A DNA stretch of 64,000 nucleotides, from NCBI GenBank assembly GCA_001557505.1, contig LSAX01000012.1, forward strand, positions 558,001 to 622,000, in the 5' to 3' direction. The translations under genes were made by a program, and so were the position numbers. Positions 36,001 to 47,486 of the stretch are shown here, piece by piece. The notes under the pieces are model-generated. The model was not told the origin of the DNA and made no database searches. It worked only from the letters and a program-made list of their open reading frames with translations. The first letter of the stretch is position 1; each line of letters starts with the position of its first letter. The stretch is from Reticulascus tulasneorum (taxonomy: Eukaryota > Ascomycota > Sordariomycetes > Glomerellales > Reticulascaceae).

Positions 36001-39000
36001 GTTGGCCATGCTCGTCAGCGTGTCAGGATGATCTGGCCCGAGCTTCGTCTTGCTCGTCTCCATCACCTGCACCTCCAGCGTCTCGGCCTCCTCCCACCGG
36101 CCCTGCTTCCTGTACGTCGACGCGAGGTTGGCCATGCTCGTCAGCGTGTCAGGATGATCTGGCCCGAGCTTCGTCTTGCTCGTCTCCATCACCTGCACCT
36201 CCAGCGTCTCGGCCTCCTCCCACCGGCCCTGCTTCCTGTACGTCGACGCGAGGTTGGCCATGCTCGTCAGCGTGTCAGGATGATCTGGCCCGAGCTTCGT
36301 CTTGCTCGTCTCCATCACCTGCACCTCCAGCGTCTCGGCCTCATCCCACCGGCCCTGGTTCCAAAACGTCGACGCGAGGTTGGCCATGCTCGTCAGCGTG
36401 TCAGGATGATCTGGCCCGAGCTTCGTCTTGCTCGTCTCCATCACCTGCACCTCCAGCGTCTCGGCCTCCTCCCACCGGCCCTGCTTCCTGTACGTCGACG
36501 CGAGGTTGGCCATGCTCGTCAGCGTGTCAGGATGATCTGGCCCGAGCTTCGTCTTGCTCGTCTCCATCACCTGCACAAACAGCGTCTCGGCCTCCTCCCA
36601 CCGGCCCTGGTTCCAAAACGTCGACGCGAGGTTGGCCATGCTTGTCAGCGTCGAGGGATGATCGGCTCCGAGCTTCGTCTTGCTCGTCTCCATCACCTGC
36701 ACAAACAGCGTCTCGGCCTCCTCCCACCGGCCCTGGTTCCAAAACGTCGACGCGAGGTTGGCCATGCTTGTCAGCGTCGAGGGATGATCGGCTCCGAGCT
36801 TCGTCTTGCGAGTCACCATCACCTGCACCTCCAGCGTCTCGGCCTCCTCCCACCGGCCCTGGTTCCTGTACGTCGACGCGAGGTTGGCCATGCTCGTCAG
36901 CGTGTCAGGATGATCTGGCCCGAGCTTCGTCTTGCGAGTCTCCATCACCTGCACCTCCAGCGTCTCGGCCTCCTCCCACCGGCCCTGGTTGCTATATGTT
37001 GATGCGAGGTTGGCCATGCTTGTCAGCGTGTCAGGATGATCCGGCCCGAGCTTCGTCTTGCGAGTCTCCATCACCTGCACCTCTAGCTTCTCGGCCTCTT
37101 CCCACCGGCCCTGGTTCCTGTACGTCGACGCGAGGTCGGCCATGCTTGTCAGCGTGTCAGGATGATCTGGCCCGAGCTTCGTCTTGCTCGTCTCCATCAC
37201 CTGCACAAACAGCGTCTCGGCCTCCTCCCACCGGCCCTGGTTCCTGTACGTCGACGCCAGGTTAGCCATGCTTGTCAGCGTGTCAGGATGATCTGGCCCG
37301 AGCTTCGTCTTGCGAGTCTCCATCACCTGCACCTCCAGCGTCTCGGCCTCCTCCCACCGGCCCTGGTTGCTATATGTTGATGCGAGGTTGGCCATGCTTG
37401 TCAGCGTGTCAGGATGATCCGGCCCGAGCTTCGTCTTGCGAGTCTCCATCACCTGCACCTCTAGCTTCTCGGCCTCCTCCCACCGGCCTTCATCATAGTA
37501 AACCCTGGCAAAGGAGGTCTCTAAAAACCCTTCATAGCTCTTTGCAATCTCACGGCTATCTATGTGACAATCGCGTAGGTCCGGAACGTGTACCATCAGG
37601 TGTCGACGGAACTCGGGCTGGCGTTGCTCCTCTGTAAGCTGGTGGCATGCTGCGAGTATAAATACTAAATACCACCATTGCCATGATCGACCTCGGTCGT
37701 TCTGCATTGCACGCCACTGAACTAGCCCGTGCATCGTTATCCCAGCCCAGTCTTGATCTGCTCGCTGTAGTAGGCTATATCGCAGCAGCACATCGCGGCT
37801 CTTCCGGTATAAGAAGCTATCCCAGTTCTTCCCATCACTTAGGAAAAACTGTCGGATCTCGGCAGGTATCTGGTTAACGAGTTCATCATCCAAAATGGCA
37901 GTGCCACGAGCTGCAAGACGGAACATCTCATCCTGCACAATGTTGCCCTTGAAGTGCGCAAGAAACGTCAAAAGTAGGCTCGGCTGCAATTGTTTATGCT
38001 CTCTCATGATTCTTTCCAGGGTTGTGTCCCATACTGTCCACAACGTCTTCTGCGTTGGGAGCAGTCCACGAAAGCTATCCATCTGCAAGAGTTCGTTGCG
38101 ATGCCTTTCGTAATCTGCTAGATATTGTGATAAAGCCTGCTCAGGCGAAGAATCGTTGCCAATATAGGCACTCGCAAGATCAATAGCGAGGGCCAGGTAC
38201 CCAAGCTTGTGCACCACTTTATCGCAGCTTTGTCGGATTATCCCCGGGGCTGAATCAACATCCCAGGGGAGGCGTTGTAGAAGAAGCGTCACCCCTTCCA
38301 GCGGCGACATGGCACCGACCCGAACCTGTTCGCAGCCTTGCGGAACGAGCATATGACTCATCTCGTCTTGACTAGTAATGATAATGCTTCCTTGCTTTCC
38401 TTTCGGAATTATATCTTTAATTTGCCAGGTAACATCGTCGGCATTGTCAATGACAACTAGCCACTTGTCATCCGCCTGCGTTCGGTCGTGAAGCCATCGG
38501 AGCACCGCCTGGACAGCCCCAGCGTTTATAAGAGCCGACCCCTGCTTTTCGTCTCGGTCCACCGCAAGCCCAAGCTCCGCAGCACATCTTTCAAAGCTGG
38601 AACGCGCCGCCTCTTCATCCGTCGCATCAATCCACAAGGTCGGATTATATTGGTCGTTGTGCTTCTCTGCATACTTCAGTACTAGCTGCGATTTGCCGGA
38701 CCCGCCTAGTCCAGTGACGGTGACCGCATGCGGAACTCTTGCATTCACGTGTCGAATCTGCAGCTTTTCCTCCAGTTCTATCCACAGCTCATCTCGCTGG
38801 GTATAGCTTTCAACGGTCTCGAATGGCACAGCGTAGTGATGTTTCGCCGGCGGAGACGAGGATTTCAGTATTGCACGGGAAGTTAGGCCATTGAGCCTCT
38901 GAAGAGCATTTTCGTAGTCGTGATCCCCCGGACCGAACTTGACCATTTCCGAGTGGGTGCGGTTGATGGCACACATATGCTCTGGTCCGCTCTCCCACCA

Positions 39001-40133
39001 TCGGCAGTGCGTGGCCGATGATTTGGTAACGAGGACCGCGTCGGGACCATTCATCGCCCAAGTGCCGTTCTTGTCCTGTTATACATTAGCGCTAATGCGT
39101 ATCAAGATTGTTGCTAGACGTACCTGTATGGCCGTAGGCGATTCTAGAGTTTCGTAGAAGCAGACAATCTCGGATTCGCCTTCGCCGCCTAGCGCCGTAG
39201 GAAACTCTCGTTGTTGGATGCTGAGGACTTGCGAATTGACATGTCCAATAGACTCAACAAGGAATCGGTTCGGTCCGTCTCCTGCCATGGGGATGAGGGG
39301 CCTGATGTCCATCCCATCGTGTGGAACACCGAAGAAGACAATTCCGTACACTGCTCGGATAAGTTTCTGGTCGTCTTCGTTCTTCGACTTGGAAAGTGAG
39401 ATGAGAGCCTATGTGAGGGTGAGAATCTGGGAAAAAAGGGTGTCTAGGTAGACCTACCTGCTTGATGATAAGTCCGCCAAGACTGTGGGCGATGAAAATG
39501 ATGGGCCTGATAGTCGAAGCGCTGGTCAATGCCAAGAGAGAGGCATGGAAAGACGTTGCTAGATCTTCTATATTCTGAAAGTTGTTGCTCTGTGCGATTA
39601 CCGATTCATAGCCATAGATCATTACTCTCGCAGGTTGACGGCTGCCACCTTCCGACGATATATCGTACGGAAGGGAGTCCCGCAGCCACATATGCTCCCC
39701 ACCCTTCTCTTTGAACGATCCGAATGCGTGTCCGCCGAGGCCGGATATGGCAATGATACTGGCAACGAAGGGGTTAGCGCAGGTTCCATGTTGCCAGCAT
39801 GGCCACTCACTCTACCCTGTGATCATGTGGAGGAGGCGCATAGAGGGTGGTGATGCCGAGGAATCCATCGTCAAGTGTCAGGTATTGTTGCCGGGCTGGT
39901 TGGTCTGAAGACGCTGGAAGAGAAATCTGCCAGGATTTACCTGGCTGGAGCGTCTTTAGCTGGTGGGGGAGGTTCTGAAAAGACACTGTGGCTACTCTCG
40001 ACCGACCGTGGACCTCGACGGCAAGTGATTTGACGATTGGAAGTGTAGAACTGTCCTGGCCTGCCAAGAAGGACTGCACACGCCTGATATCCCAGTCGGA
40101 GGGCACGCCGCGGACACGGAATGTCCGGTTCAT
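33064..40133 (-). CDS. SesB-like hydrolase/NB-ARC/TPR receptor with extra C-terminal membrane module, six exons
   Basis: Exons 40133-39811, 39758-39458, 39408-39124, 39075-34231, 34179-33592 and 33543-33064; introns 48-52 bp; about 2273 aa. Residues 1-310 are a SesB-type alpha/beta hydrolase: TLDDGFLGITTLYAPPP, ISGLGGHAFGSFK, nucleophile AHSLGGLIIKQ, VFFGVPHDGMDI. NB-ARC: P-loop GLGGSGKS (~423), Walker B WLVVIDNADDV. Residues ~835-1520 carry 15 near-identical 42-residue TPRs plus diverged ends. The same frame then enters a separate fungal protein family (KYLAGKFVVNPDLLPLYQEA; YICGCGEPSFLDVRELSPGG across intron 4; QYVLLCVNTKSS) ending in two hydrophobic helices (LRLICIMLVVIVVIVVIYSAL and GAFLAAIFTVYTTYQYF). 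No stop separates the parts. The last donor is uncertain (33591 or 33576). The predicted role is an NLR with a hydrolase effector, possibly membrane-anchored. Confidence 0.85.
35465..37490 (-). repeat. TPR-coding tandem array, 126 bp units (15 near-identical copies)
   Basis: Fifteen near-identical units and one diverged C-terminal unit. Variable residues of the 42-residue unit: 3 (S/R), 9 (P/A), 13 (D/S), 25-27 (YRN, YSN, FWN, YRK), 33 (E/D) and 38 (E/F). A higher-order pattern (YRK, FWN, YRK, then repeated) suggests recent multi-unit duplication. Confidence 0.95.
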
Positions 40134-41405
40134 GGTCGACTCTTCGAATTTTGATGTCTACTTTCGTAAGATTTCCCACTACTCATTTAGAGAAGGAGAA
40201 CATCATGTCTTGACGTTGAACTGCCGACAGAGACGCGTCGTCGCTGCAAGCCGCCAGCCTCGTGCGGCTGAGTTTTGTTGGCACAACTGAGGCACATCAT
40301 CACATGACGTTCATCTCTGGTCTGGAGCAAAAGAGCGTGCAGTGTATCCTGGCAGTTCGCTCTCGGCATTCATGTATATAAAATCCATATCAAATAGAGA
40401 CGAGACAAGGTCTCTTATCAAGCTATTTAACCTCAGGAGTCCTGTGGCGGCAATGGTATCAAGCCGATTATGAGGTTATAGCTATGTCACGTGAGGAAGC
40501 CGTGAGATGTGTTTGCCATCAGTTTGACTGCGCTAACTTTAATGAGCAGCGCAATTTGCGACCATCTCTTGGTGTGGGGGTCTGGTTTCGTTTCTGACTT
40601 ACCCCGGTCCACCTGACCAGAGCAGGGGTAAAAGTGGGGTGACCAGAGCCGCTCCCGACCAGAGCTCAGTGAAAATTAATGAACCTAGGCCTTACCTTAC
40701 CTAAGGTAGCAGAAGAGAGAGTGACTTGTTAAATCCCTCCGTGCCGAAAAAAAAAACGACCGCTACTTTGACTTCAAACCTGTCGGATTCTCTACAAATA
40801 TCGACTTCGGCCAAATGTTTGTATCCGCTGTGTTCCGTAGCCCACCCGTGAAGATTCTAAACCGCTCTTCTTGGAATACTTCCCAAACGTCGCCGTCCTT
40901 GCTCTTGATGTATGAACTGTCTCCGTTTAGGGCAAAAGAGAGCCTCTCGAACCTGCGGCCACCATCGAGGTTTTATTGCCCCTGATACTTATTAAAAATG
41001 TCATATCTAAGCTTTAGGACCTCGTTACGGATCCAGCAATCGTCATGAGCCTCGTGGCTGTTGTGGCTCGTAGATCTATGCAACATTACCATGCGGAAAG
41101 ATACATTTATGATTGAAGCAGGGGATAATTTCGCTTCACTTATGCGATTAGTTATTTCGAAAAGCGGGACTGCTGCCTCAAGCAAAGTGGCATATTGGAG
41201 GACAGGACTGTGGCTGAGCGCAGCAACGTAGCTTAGACCCGAGATTCCGCCCAACTAAATCTGCCCAAGGCAACTCGTGATGCGTTTCATAAATCTACCT
41301 GAATGCTCTGGAAATACAACGCTAAATGCTACTGTATATCATTGCCCGTTTCTCTTGAACTCTCTTCTGCAACGTTGTGAAAATAATGACAAGTCAGTAG
41401 ACATG
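40134..41405. other. Intergenic, with one dispersed repeat copy
   Basis: Contains the promoter side of the SesB-like NLR and the 3' side of the HELL-NACHT-WD40 gene. 40741-40860 matches 53585-53705 in reverse orientation. A 93-codon minus-strand frame at 41254-40973 has no motif I recognise. Confidence 0.55.
40741..40860 (+). repeat. Dispersed repeat copy 1 (inverted relative to 53585-53705)
   Basis: About 115 bp, roughly 80% identical by eye to the reverse complement of 53585-53705. Shared blocks include GTGCCGAAAAAA, TACTTTGACTTCAAAC, TTCTCTACAAA and TTCCGTAGCC. The two copies bracket 12.7 kb holding the HELL-NACHT-WD40, PNP_UDP, CorA-like and NLR genes. Confidence 0.75.
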
Positions 41406-44400
41406 CTAAGTGCAGGCAAGACAATTATTGACTGCCTTTGTGTCAAATCGAATGAGAATAACCCTTCCCGAGTTGCAACCTATTGCTACGGTGCATCCCG
41501 ATACAGCTGACTCACCAGGCCGGAATTCAGCTGGTAGCCATAACAAGTTGTGTCCGTGCCACGTAATCCAGCAGCAATCTCGACTGAAGCCGTAGCCAAC
41601 ACGATAATCTTTCGTCAGCCCGGTTCCAACTTGCACCGCAGACGCCTTGTCGGGTACAGCTTGGCCTATTAATGGCAATGGGTGTATGGCAATCGCACCA
41701 AGACTAGTAAAGAGCTGTGAACTATCGGGTGCGAATGAAACTACGGTAACAGATGCACCTATACCTTCTGTATGGACACAGTCGCCTGTATCGCTGCGCC
41801 AGACCCGGACCGTGGTGTCCCACGAAGCCGAGGCGATAAGCGCCGAGTCGTACGAGAAGGCGACTGAGTTGACGATGCCGTTATGGCCCTGGAGTTCCTG
41901 CACGCAGTCGCCCGTATCGCTGCGCCAGACCCGGACCGTGGTGTCCCACGAAGCCGAGGCGATAAGCGCCGAGTCGTGCGAGAAGGCCACCGATGTGACG
42001 AAGCTGCTATGGCCCTTGAGTTCCTGCACGCAGTCGCCCGTATCGCTGCGCCAGACCCGGACCGTGGTGTCGTGCGAAGCCGAGGCGATAAGCGCCGAGT
42101 CGGGCGAGAAGGCGACTGATTTGACGGCGTTGCTATGGCCCTGGAGTTCCTGCACGCAGTCGCCCGTATCGCTGCGCCAGACCCGGACCGTGGTGTCGTC
42201 CGAAGCCGAGGCGATAAGCGCCAAGTCGGGCGAGAAGGCGACTGATGTGACGTAGCTGCTATGGCCCTTAAGTTCCTGCACGTAGTCGCCCGTATCGCTA
42301 CGCCAGACCTGGACCGTGGTGTCCTCCGAAGCCGAGGCGATAAGCGCCGAGTCGGGCGAGAAGGCGACTGATTTGACGCTGCTATGGCCCTTGAGTTCCT
42401 GCACGTAGTCGCCCGTATCGCTGCGCCAGACCCGGACCGTGGTGTCGTCCGAAGCCGAGGCGATAAGCGCCGAGTCGTGCGAGAAGGCGACTGACGTGAC
42501 GGCGCTGCTATGGCCCTTAAGTTCCTGCACGTAGTCGCCCGTATCGTTACGCCAGACCCGGACCGTGGTATCATACGAAGCCGAGGCGATAAGCGCCGAG
42601 TCGTGCGAGAAGGCGACCGACGTAACGCCGCTGCTATGGCCCTTGAGTTCCTGCACGCAGTCGCCCGTATCGCTGCGCCAGACCCGGACCGTGGTGTCGT
42701 GCGAAGCCGAGGCGATAAGCGCCGAGTCGGGCGAGAAGGCGACTGATTTGACGGCGTTGCTATGGCCCTGGAGTTCCTGCACGCAGTCGCCTGTATCGCT
42801 GCGCCAGACCCGGACCGTGGTGTTGTCCGAAGCCGAGGCGATAAGCGCCGAGTCGGGCGAGAAGGCCACCGATGTGACGACGTCGTTATGGCCCTTAAGT
42901 TCCTGTACGCAGTCGCCCGTATCGCTGCGCCAGACCCGGACCGTGGTGTCCCACGAAGCCGAGGCGATAAGCGCCGAGTCGTACGAGAAGGCGACTGAGT
43001 TGACATAGCTGCTATGGCCCTTAAGTTCCTGCACGCAGTCGCCCGTATTGTTACGCCAGACCCGGACCGTGGTATCATACGAAGCCGAGGCGATAAGCGC
43101 CGAGTCGTGCGAGAAGGCGACCGACGTAACGCCGCTGCTATGGCCCTTGAGTTCCTGCACGCAGTCGCCCGTATCGCTGCGCCAGACCCGGACCGTGGTG
43201 TCGTCCGAAGCCGAGGCGATAAGCGCCGAGTCGTGCGAGAAGGCCACCGATATGACGTAGCTGCTATGACCCTTGAGTTCCTGCACGCAGTCGCCCGTAT
43301 CGCTGCGCCAGACCCGGACCGTGGTATCATACGAAGCCGAGGCGATAAGCGCCGAGTCGTACGAGAAGGCGACTGACATAACGCCGCTGCTATGGCCTTC
43401 AAGGTTCTGTAGACATTGAGTCCAGTTCGTTTCAGGTTCTGGCCGTAGGGAAATCCAACTAGGAATCATCTTTTCAAACTTTCGCCGGACTATACTTGTC
43501 TGTGGCGTAAAGGTAAGTACAGACGAATATAGCTGGAGAGGTGCAGAGTCGATGATTAGAATATTAGCAAGTACTAAGCGTATAGCATCATCTAGAAAAT
43601 TATATAGCTGTGTGTTGACCTAGATAAGTTAGAGTTAGCTTTATAATATGTAAAAGACTAAGGAGACTTACTTGGACGACAGATTGTAATCTCTTTATAA
43701 TACCGATACTTTCTGATGCTCTATCCATAAAGCTTAATACTTCTAGCCACTGGACAAAGTATTGGCCTAGAAAATCATCAACTTCATCTCCATCACAAGC
43801 TTGAATTTTGCTCGCTTCCACATGAGAGACCCAGTAGACACAGGCATACTGAACTTCAGGTGGCAAGTGTGCTTCGATAATCTTGGGTTCAACGGCTCGC
43901 CGTAGTGTTCCAGGCGCCTGCAGTCCGCAAACATCAGTCCGTAAGCATCCGCTCATCACTCGGAGGCAGTGTGCGGCCAGCCGCTTGTGCGTCTGTTGCT
44001 CGTCGACCCAGAACGGGTGCGTCTCGCGCTTTTCAGGATCTAGCAGGAAGTCGCGGAACGATAGGTGTAGCAGCCGTACGGGAGATCCGGATACTGAAGG
44101 AACACTCAGCACCGAATGAAGCCAGTCTAGTATATCGTCAACAGTGTCTATAGATACGTTAAGCATCTGCGCTAGAGAACGTGTCGAGAGAGGGCTAGCG
44201 AGGATAATGATGGAGCCGACGATGATTCGAAATTGATCTAGGACTTGTGCTTTCTCGCGCCCGGAAAGATCGACCAGCAGCTGCTGCAGCACAGGTAGAT
44301 ATGTGCTATCAAGCTTAGATTCTTGGCTTTTTGTCCGATATTCTAGAACCCTAGTCAACTTCTTGGCCGGGTTACCGCACTTTCGGTCGGCAAGGAAGCG

Positions 44401-45756
44401 GCATACGGTCGCGGCAAAGATGAATAGTGGAACTGCCATCCCGACTAGAATCTGAATGGTGGATGGGTCAGGCCAGTCTGATGCTAAGTGGCGCTCTTTC
44501 GTAACAGAACTATTATACTCGTCTCGAATCCTAGCAAGCTCAAACTGCAAGTAGGCAGAAATGTCATGCGCAACTACAGGCTCTGGTAACTCATGAAGAA
44601 CGAGGTCCTGGAACTTGCCGTGGATGGCGCTGAACCCAAGCCGAATCGGAAGATCGGGCCGGCTCGTGACGAGGATTCTGAGACGGAGAGACGTTAGGGT
44701 CTTAGCGCGAGACAAGAGGTTGATGATGAGCTTGATGTCTTCATCGCGCTCACACTCGTCCAGGGCGTCGACAACAATAAGCAGGCCCGACGTTTGCGAG
44801 GTAGCAGGTATGATCTTTGACAGAGGCTCGAAGACGAGCTTCTCGAACTGTTCCCGCATAGCTTTCCCAACCACACCAGGGTCGGAATCGATGGCATTCT
44901 TGACATGCACGGCCACGGCAGGCACTGCTGAAACAAGCTGGGCGGCGATGGTCGTGAAGAACTTGGCCGTCTTGCCGCGGTCGCCGTCGCCTCGCTTGAA
45001 GAAGAAGCTGGCGCCAAGGCGGTGGTGGTCGGCGAAGTGGCGGGCGACGGTGCGGGAGATGGTAGACTTTCCCGTGCCGGCCATGCCATTGAGCCAGAAG
45101 ATGGCGTGCGCCTCGGGCTGCTCCCCGGGCTGGTCGGCCCATTCGCGTATCTGGTGGAGGAGATCGACTCGGGTGTCGCGGTGGCAGGTCGGGGCGGCGC
45201 CCTCGGCTTGGGAGTCAAAAGCTGCACCCTCGGCGGCGGGGAGTTTGTCGAGCACTATCTTTCGATCGACTGCGAGTAAGATGGTCCTATGGCGGTTTGA
45301 GTTAGCTCAGAGGTATAAGAAGGGAAGCGTGGCGTACGTTTGGTCGACCTGCAAAGCAAGAGAGATCGACTGCGTACACGCGCTGAGATATTGTATAGTC
45401 TTTTCGATTTCCTTGCTGTCGAATGGCCATTTTAGAGCACGGATGCCGAAACGACTCATCGCCTTGCGCCCTTTACCCGGATGCAGTCTCTGCTCTAGAC
45501 TTTCTAGTTGCAAGTGCCCTTGGTCTAATGCCTCGATCAGTCTCAGGGAAGCCTCTAGCTTTGCGCCATCAGGGCCTTGGAGATGTTGCTGAACGCTCTC
45601 GCAAGCATTCTTCAAACTCTCTACCTGCAGTTGGACCCGGGCGATATCTTCTTTTGCATTCTTGACTTCTTTGGAGTATTGGAAGAGAAGCGAGGCGACC
45701 TTCGTAGACACGTCAACGACTGCGATGACGCTGGCGGCCGAGCTTAGCCCGTCCAT
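41406..45756 (-). CDS. HELL-NACHT-WD40 incompatibility-type receptor (HET-D/HET-E family), three exons
   Basis: Exons 45756-45338, 45286-43672 and 43619-41406; introns of 51 and 52 bp; about 1415 aa. Residues 1-140 are a HeLo-like (HELL) domain (ASVIAVVDVSTKVASLLFQY; SRFGIRALKWPFDSKEIEK; LALQVDQT), a membrane-targeting cell-death domain in related proteins. NACHT: P-loop GMAGTGKST (~207), Walker B LLIVVDALDECE. Residues ~751-1296 hold 13 WD40 repeats of 42 residues (one of 41), nearly identical (SVAFSxDSALIASASxDTTVRVWRSDTGD), likely forming the ligand-sensing propeller(s). The tail is GRVILIRFDTKAVNN. The frame is intact. In this family repeat variation sets the recognition specificity. The gene lies between the SesB-like NLR and the PNP/NLR module. 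Confidence 0.93.
41770..43410 (-). repeat. WD40-coding tandem array, 126 bp units (13 copies)
   Basis: Thirteen units, 126 bp each except one of 123 bp. Variation concentrates at residues 4-6 (SSG, SSY, NDV, SNA, SSF, NGI), 8, 14 (H/Y/P), 24 (Y/D/W/H/E) and 38 (C/Y). Units 6 and 11 are identical in protein. Confidence 0.95.
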
Positions 45757-47486
45757 GGTCGGAGTGACGAGGGAAATGATGGTACGGACGTTATGTGCTG
45801 CTGTTGTAATGGTTCGTGGAGCGTAACCGGGCAGACAGTGGCAAGGCTATCGTCCTGGAGGGTAGTCTCAGCCGCACGCGGTGGGCAACTCTACCACAAG
45901 CCACTTTCGGCGTGCAGCTGCCATTACCCCAGAACATGTGAAGATAGGTACTCTGTTGCTGCCGTCCACATTGTGTACCGAGCTGTAGAACTTTGTAGTC
46001 GACCAAAGAAGTCAAGTTGGAGACTTTCCAGGTGCTGTCAAGATGCCACATTATTTTCGTGTCAGAATAGCGCGGAGGCCCGCTGCAGGCACGTGACTGC
46101 CAGTGGAAGTTCTAGCAGAACGCCACACTTCCACGTGAGATCTATAACTTAAACGCATAATAAAATAACTGCGATAAATGCTTCATCGCTTATTATAATG
46201 CTTGGCATCCAATGTATATACCTTCTACTTTTCGTCCCGGATACATCCCGGCAAGCAGGTTTCCATATGTTCTACGTCTTCAAACCCTGGACCCATATTT
46301 GAGCCTAATAGGAGCTTTACACTAAGGCTCCGAATTCCGGGAACAGGTCGATAGCCATCGTAGAGCAGGGGTAAGGAACAAAAGCAGATGTTCATGCTCT
46401 GAGCTGGGCAATGGACAGCATAGCCAAACTGCAGTATTATGTGACAGCAGGTCGAACACTTCTAGTAAAATAGCCAAATAACAATAAGCAGCTGATTCTA
46501 ACTCAATATATTAATGTGCTGGAGATTTAGGACCTTCAAACTATGAAGTCATTTCCGCACACAGGGGTTTTCGGCACGTAGGGATGGCCAGTTGTGGGGC
46601 CGAAGGTCGTCGTCGCCTGATCCATCGATTGAGGAGCGGGTCCGTGCGGGAAGGTGGAGTACAGCGGGACTGATCGTCTCTCGGCAGTCAAACACGGTTG
46701 ACACTGGGTCTGGTTCGTTGGATTCATTTTCGTTGCGTTTCGTTTCGTTTCTGGCCTTCGTTTCTGTATCCCCTCGACCGCGGATGGACCCCAAAAACGT
46801 ACCGAGCAGGGATATAAGCCAATTAAAAGCCTCATACTCAAAGATACCTCGATTCCCTATAGATTTTGCCTATGAAATAAGTACCAGCAAGCGTCAGATC
46901 TACATAAAGATACATCGCATTGCTCACATCCTGATCTTGATTTAACGCGCCGGCGTTGATTTCCGGATATCTGCCCCAAGGCAACGCGAGCCTTCTTCTT
47001 GCCGCTATTGCAAGCAACGCAAGGCTCGCTCGTACAGGCATCTGTATACGCAGGAGGGTCGTCGGGTAGAACTGTAATGATAGAACTGTTAGCAGTTACC
47101 GATAATGAAGCCATTCCCAGAGCTAATACGCGTCTTGCTAGTAAAATCGGTAGCGTTTCTGTTGACGCGTTGGAAAGTCTTCGCGATGTATCATGCAGCT
47201 GCAGGGGGGGGTGTGGGGCTGGATACATCCCTGGGGTCCATCCGCGGTTGAGGGGATACAACAAACGAGTTGAGAGCCCCGAGAACGAGGCTGTGGCCAG
47301 GGCGACTTGAGGCTCCGGGTTGTGCCACGTGCGTTGCTGCCACCGTTCAGCCCCACCATCTTCGTCGTCACACCGGTGGTCATGACACAGGCAGGGGTCC
47401 TCGAACGCGCAAGACATCGCCATTCCGTATCCGTTTGATCCTCGCTATACTGTATCTACCAATCCTACCATTTGCCTGCCTCTGAA
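45757..47486. other. Intergenic region with duplicated NLR-upstream fragments
   Basis: Besides the promoters of the HELL-NACHT-WD40 and PNP_UDP genes, this region holds inverted copies of DNA found at 50240-50530. 47225-47360 corresponds to 50240-50350, and 46570-46790 corresponds to 50360-50530. A 27 bp stretch (46767-46793) is also inverted at 47222-47250. No independent gene is supported. Confidence 0.65.
46537..46625 (-). pseudogene. Truncated copy of the NLR amyloid-motif exon
   Basis: Minus strand, from ATG 46625, reads MDQATTTFGPTTGHPYVP. It matches the first exon of the NLR at 50487 (MDQATTTFGSTTGHFALP) and then diverges before the GGSLNFNI part of the motif. No splice donor or NB-ARC sequence follows. 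The flanking DNA is also homologous, so this is an inverted segmental copy that lost its 3' half. Confidence 0.7.

Noticed and set aside
35398..37002. 534-codon plus-strand open frame opposite the TPR array
   Set aside because: A by-product of 126 bp periodicity: once one unit lacks a stop in a frame, all units do. The peptide is a simple repeat (GHARQRVRMIWPELRL) with no known fold.
41759..43402. 547-codon second minus-strand frame across the WD40 array
   Set aside because: Same explanation; it overlaps the real WD40 frame and encodes a Arg/Ser-rich repeat. Antisense frames at 41647-43376 are also shadows.
46857..47423. 188-codon minus-strand frame upstream of the PNP_UDP gene
   Set aside because: No motif, biased composition, and it overlaps DNA duplicated from the non-coding 5' region of the NLR.
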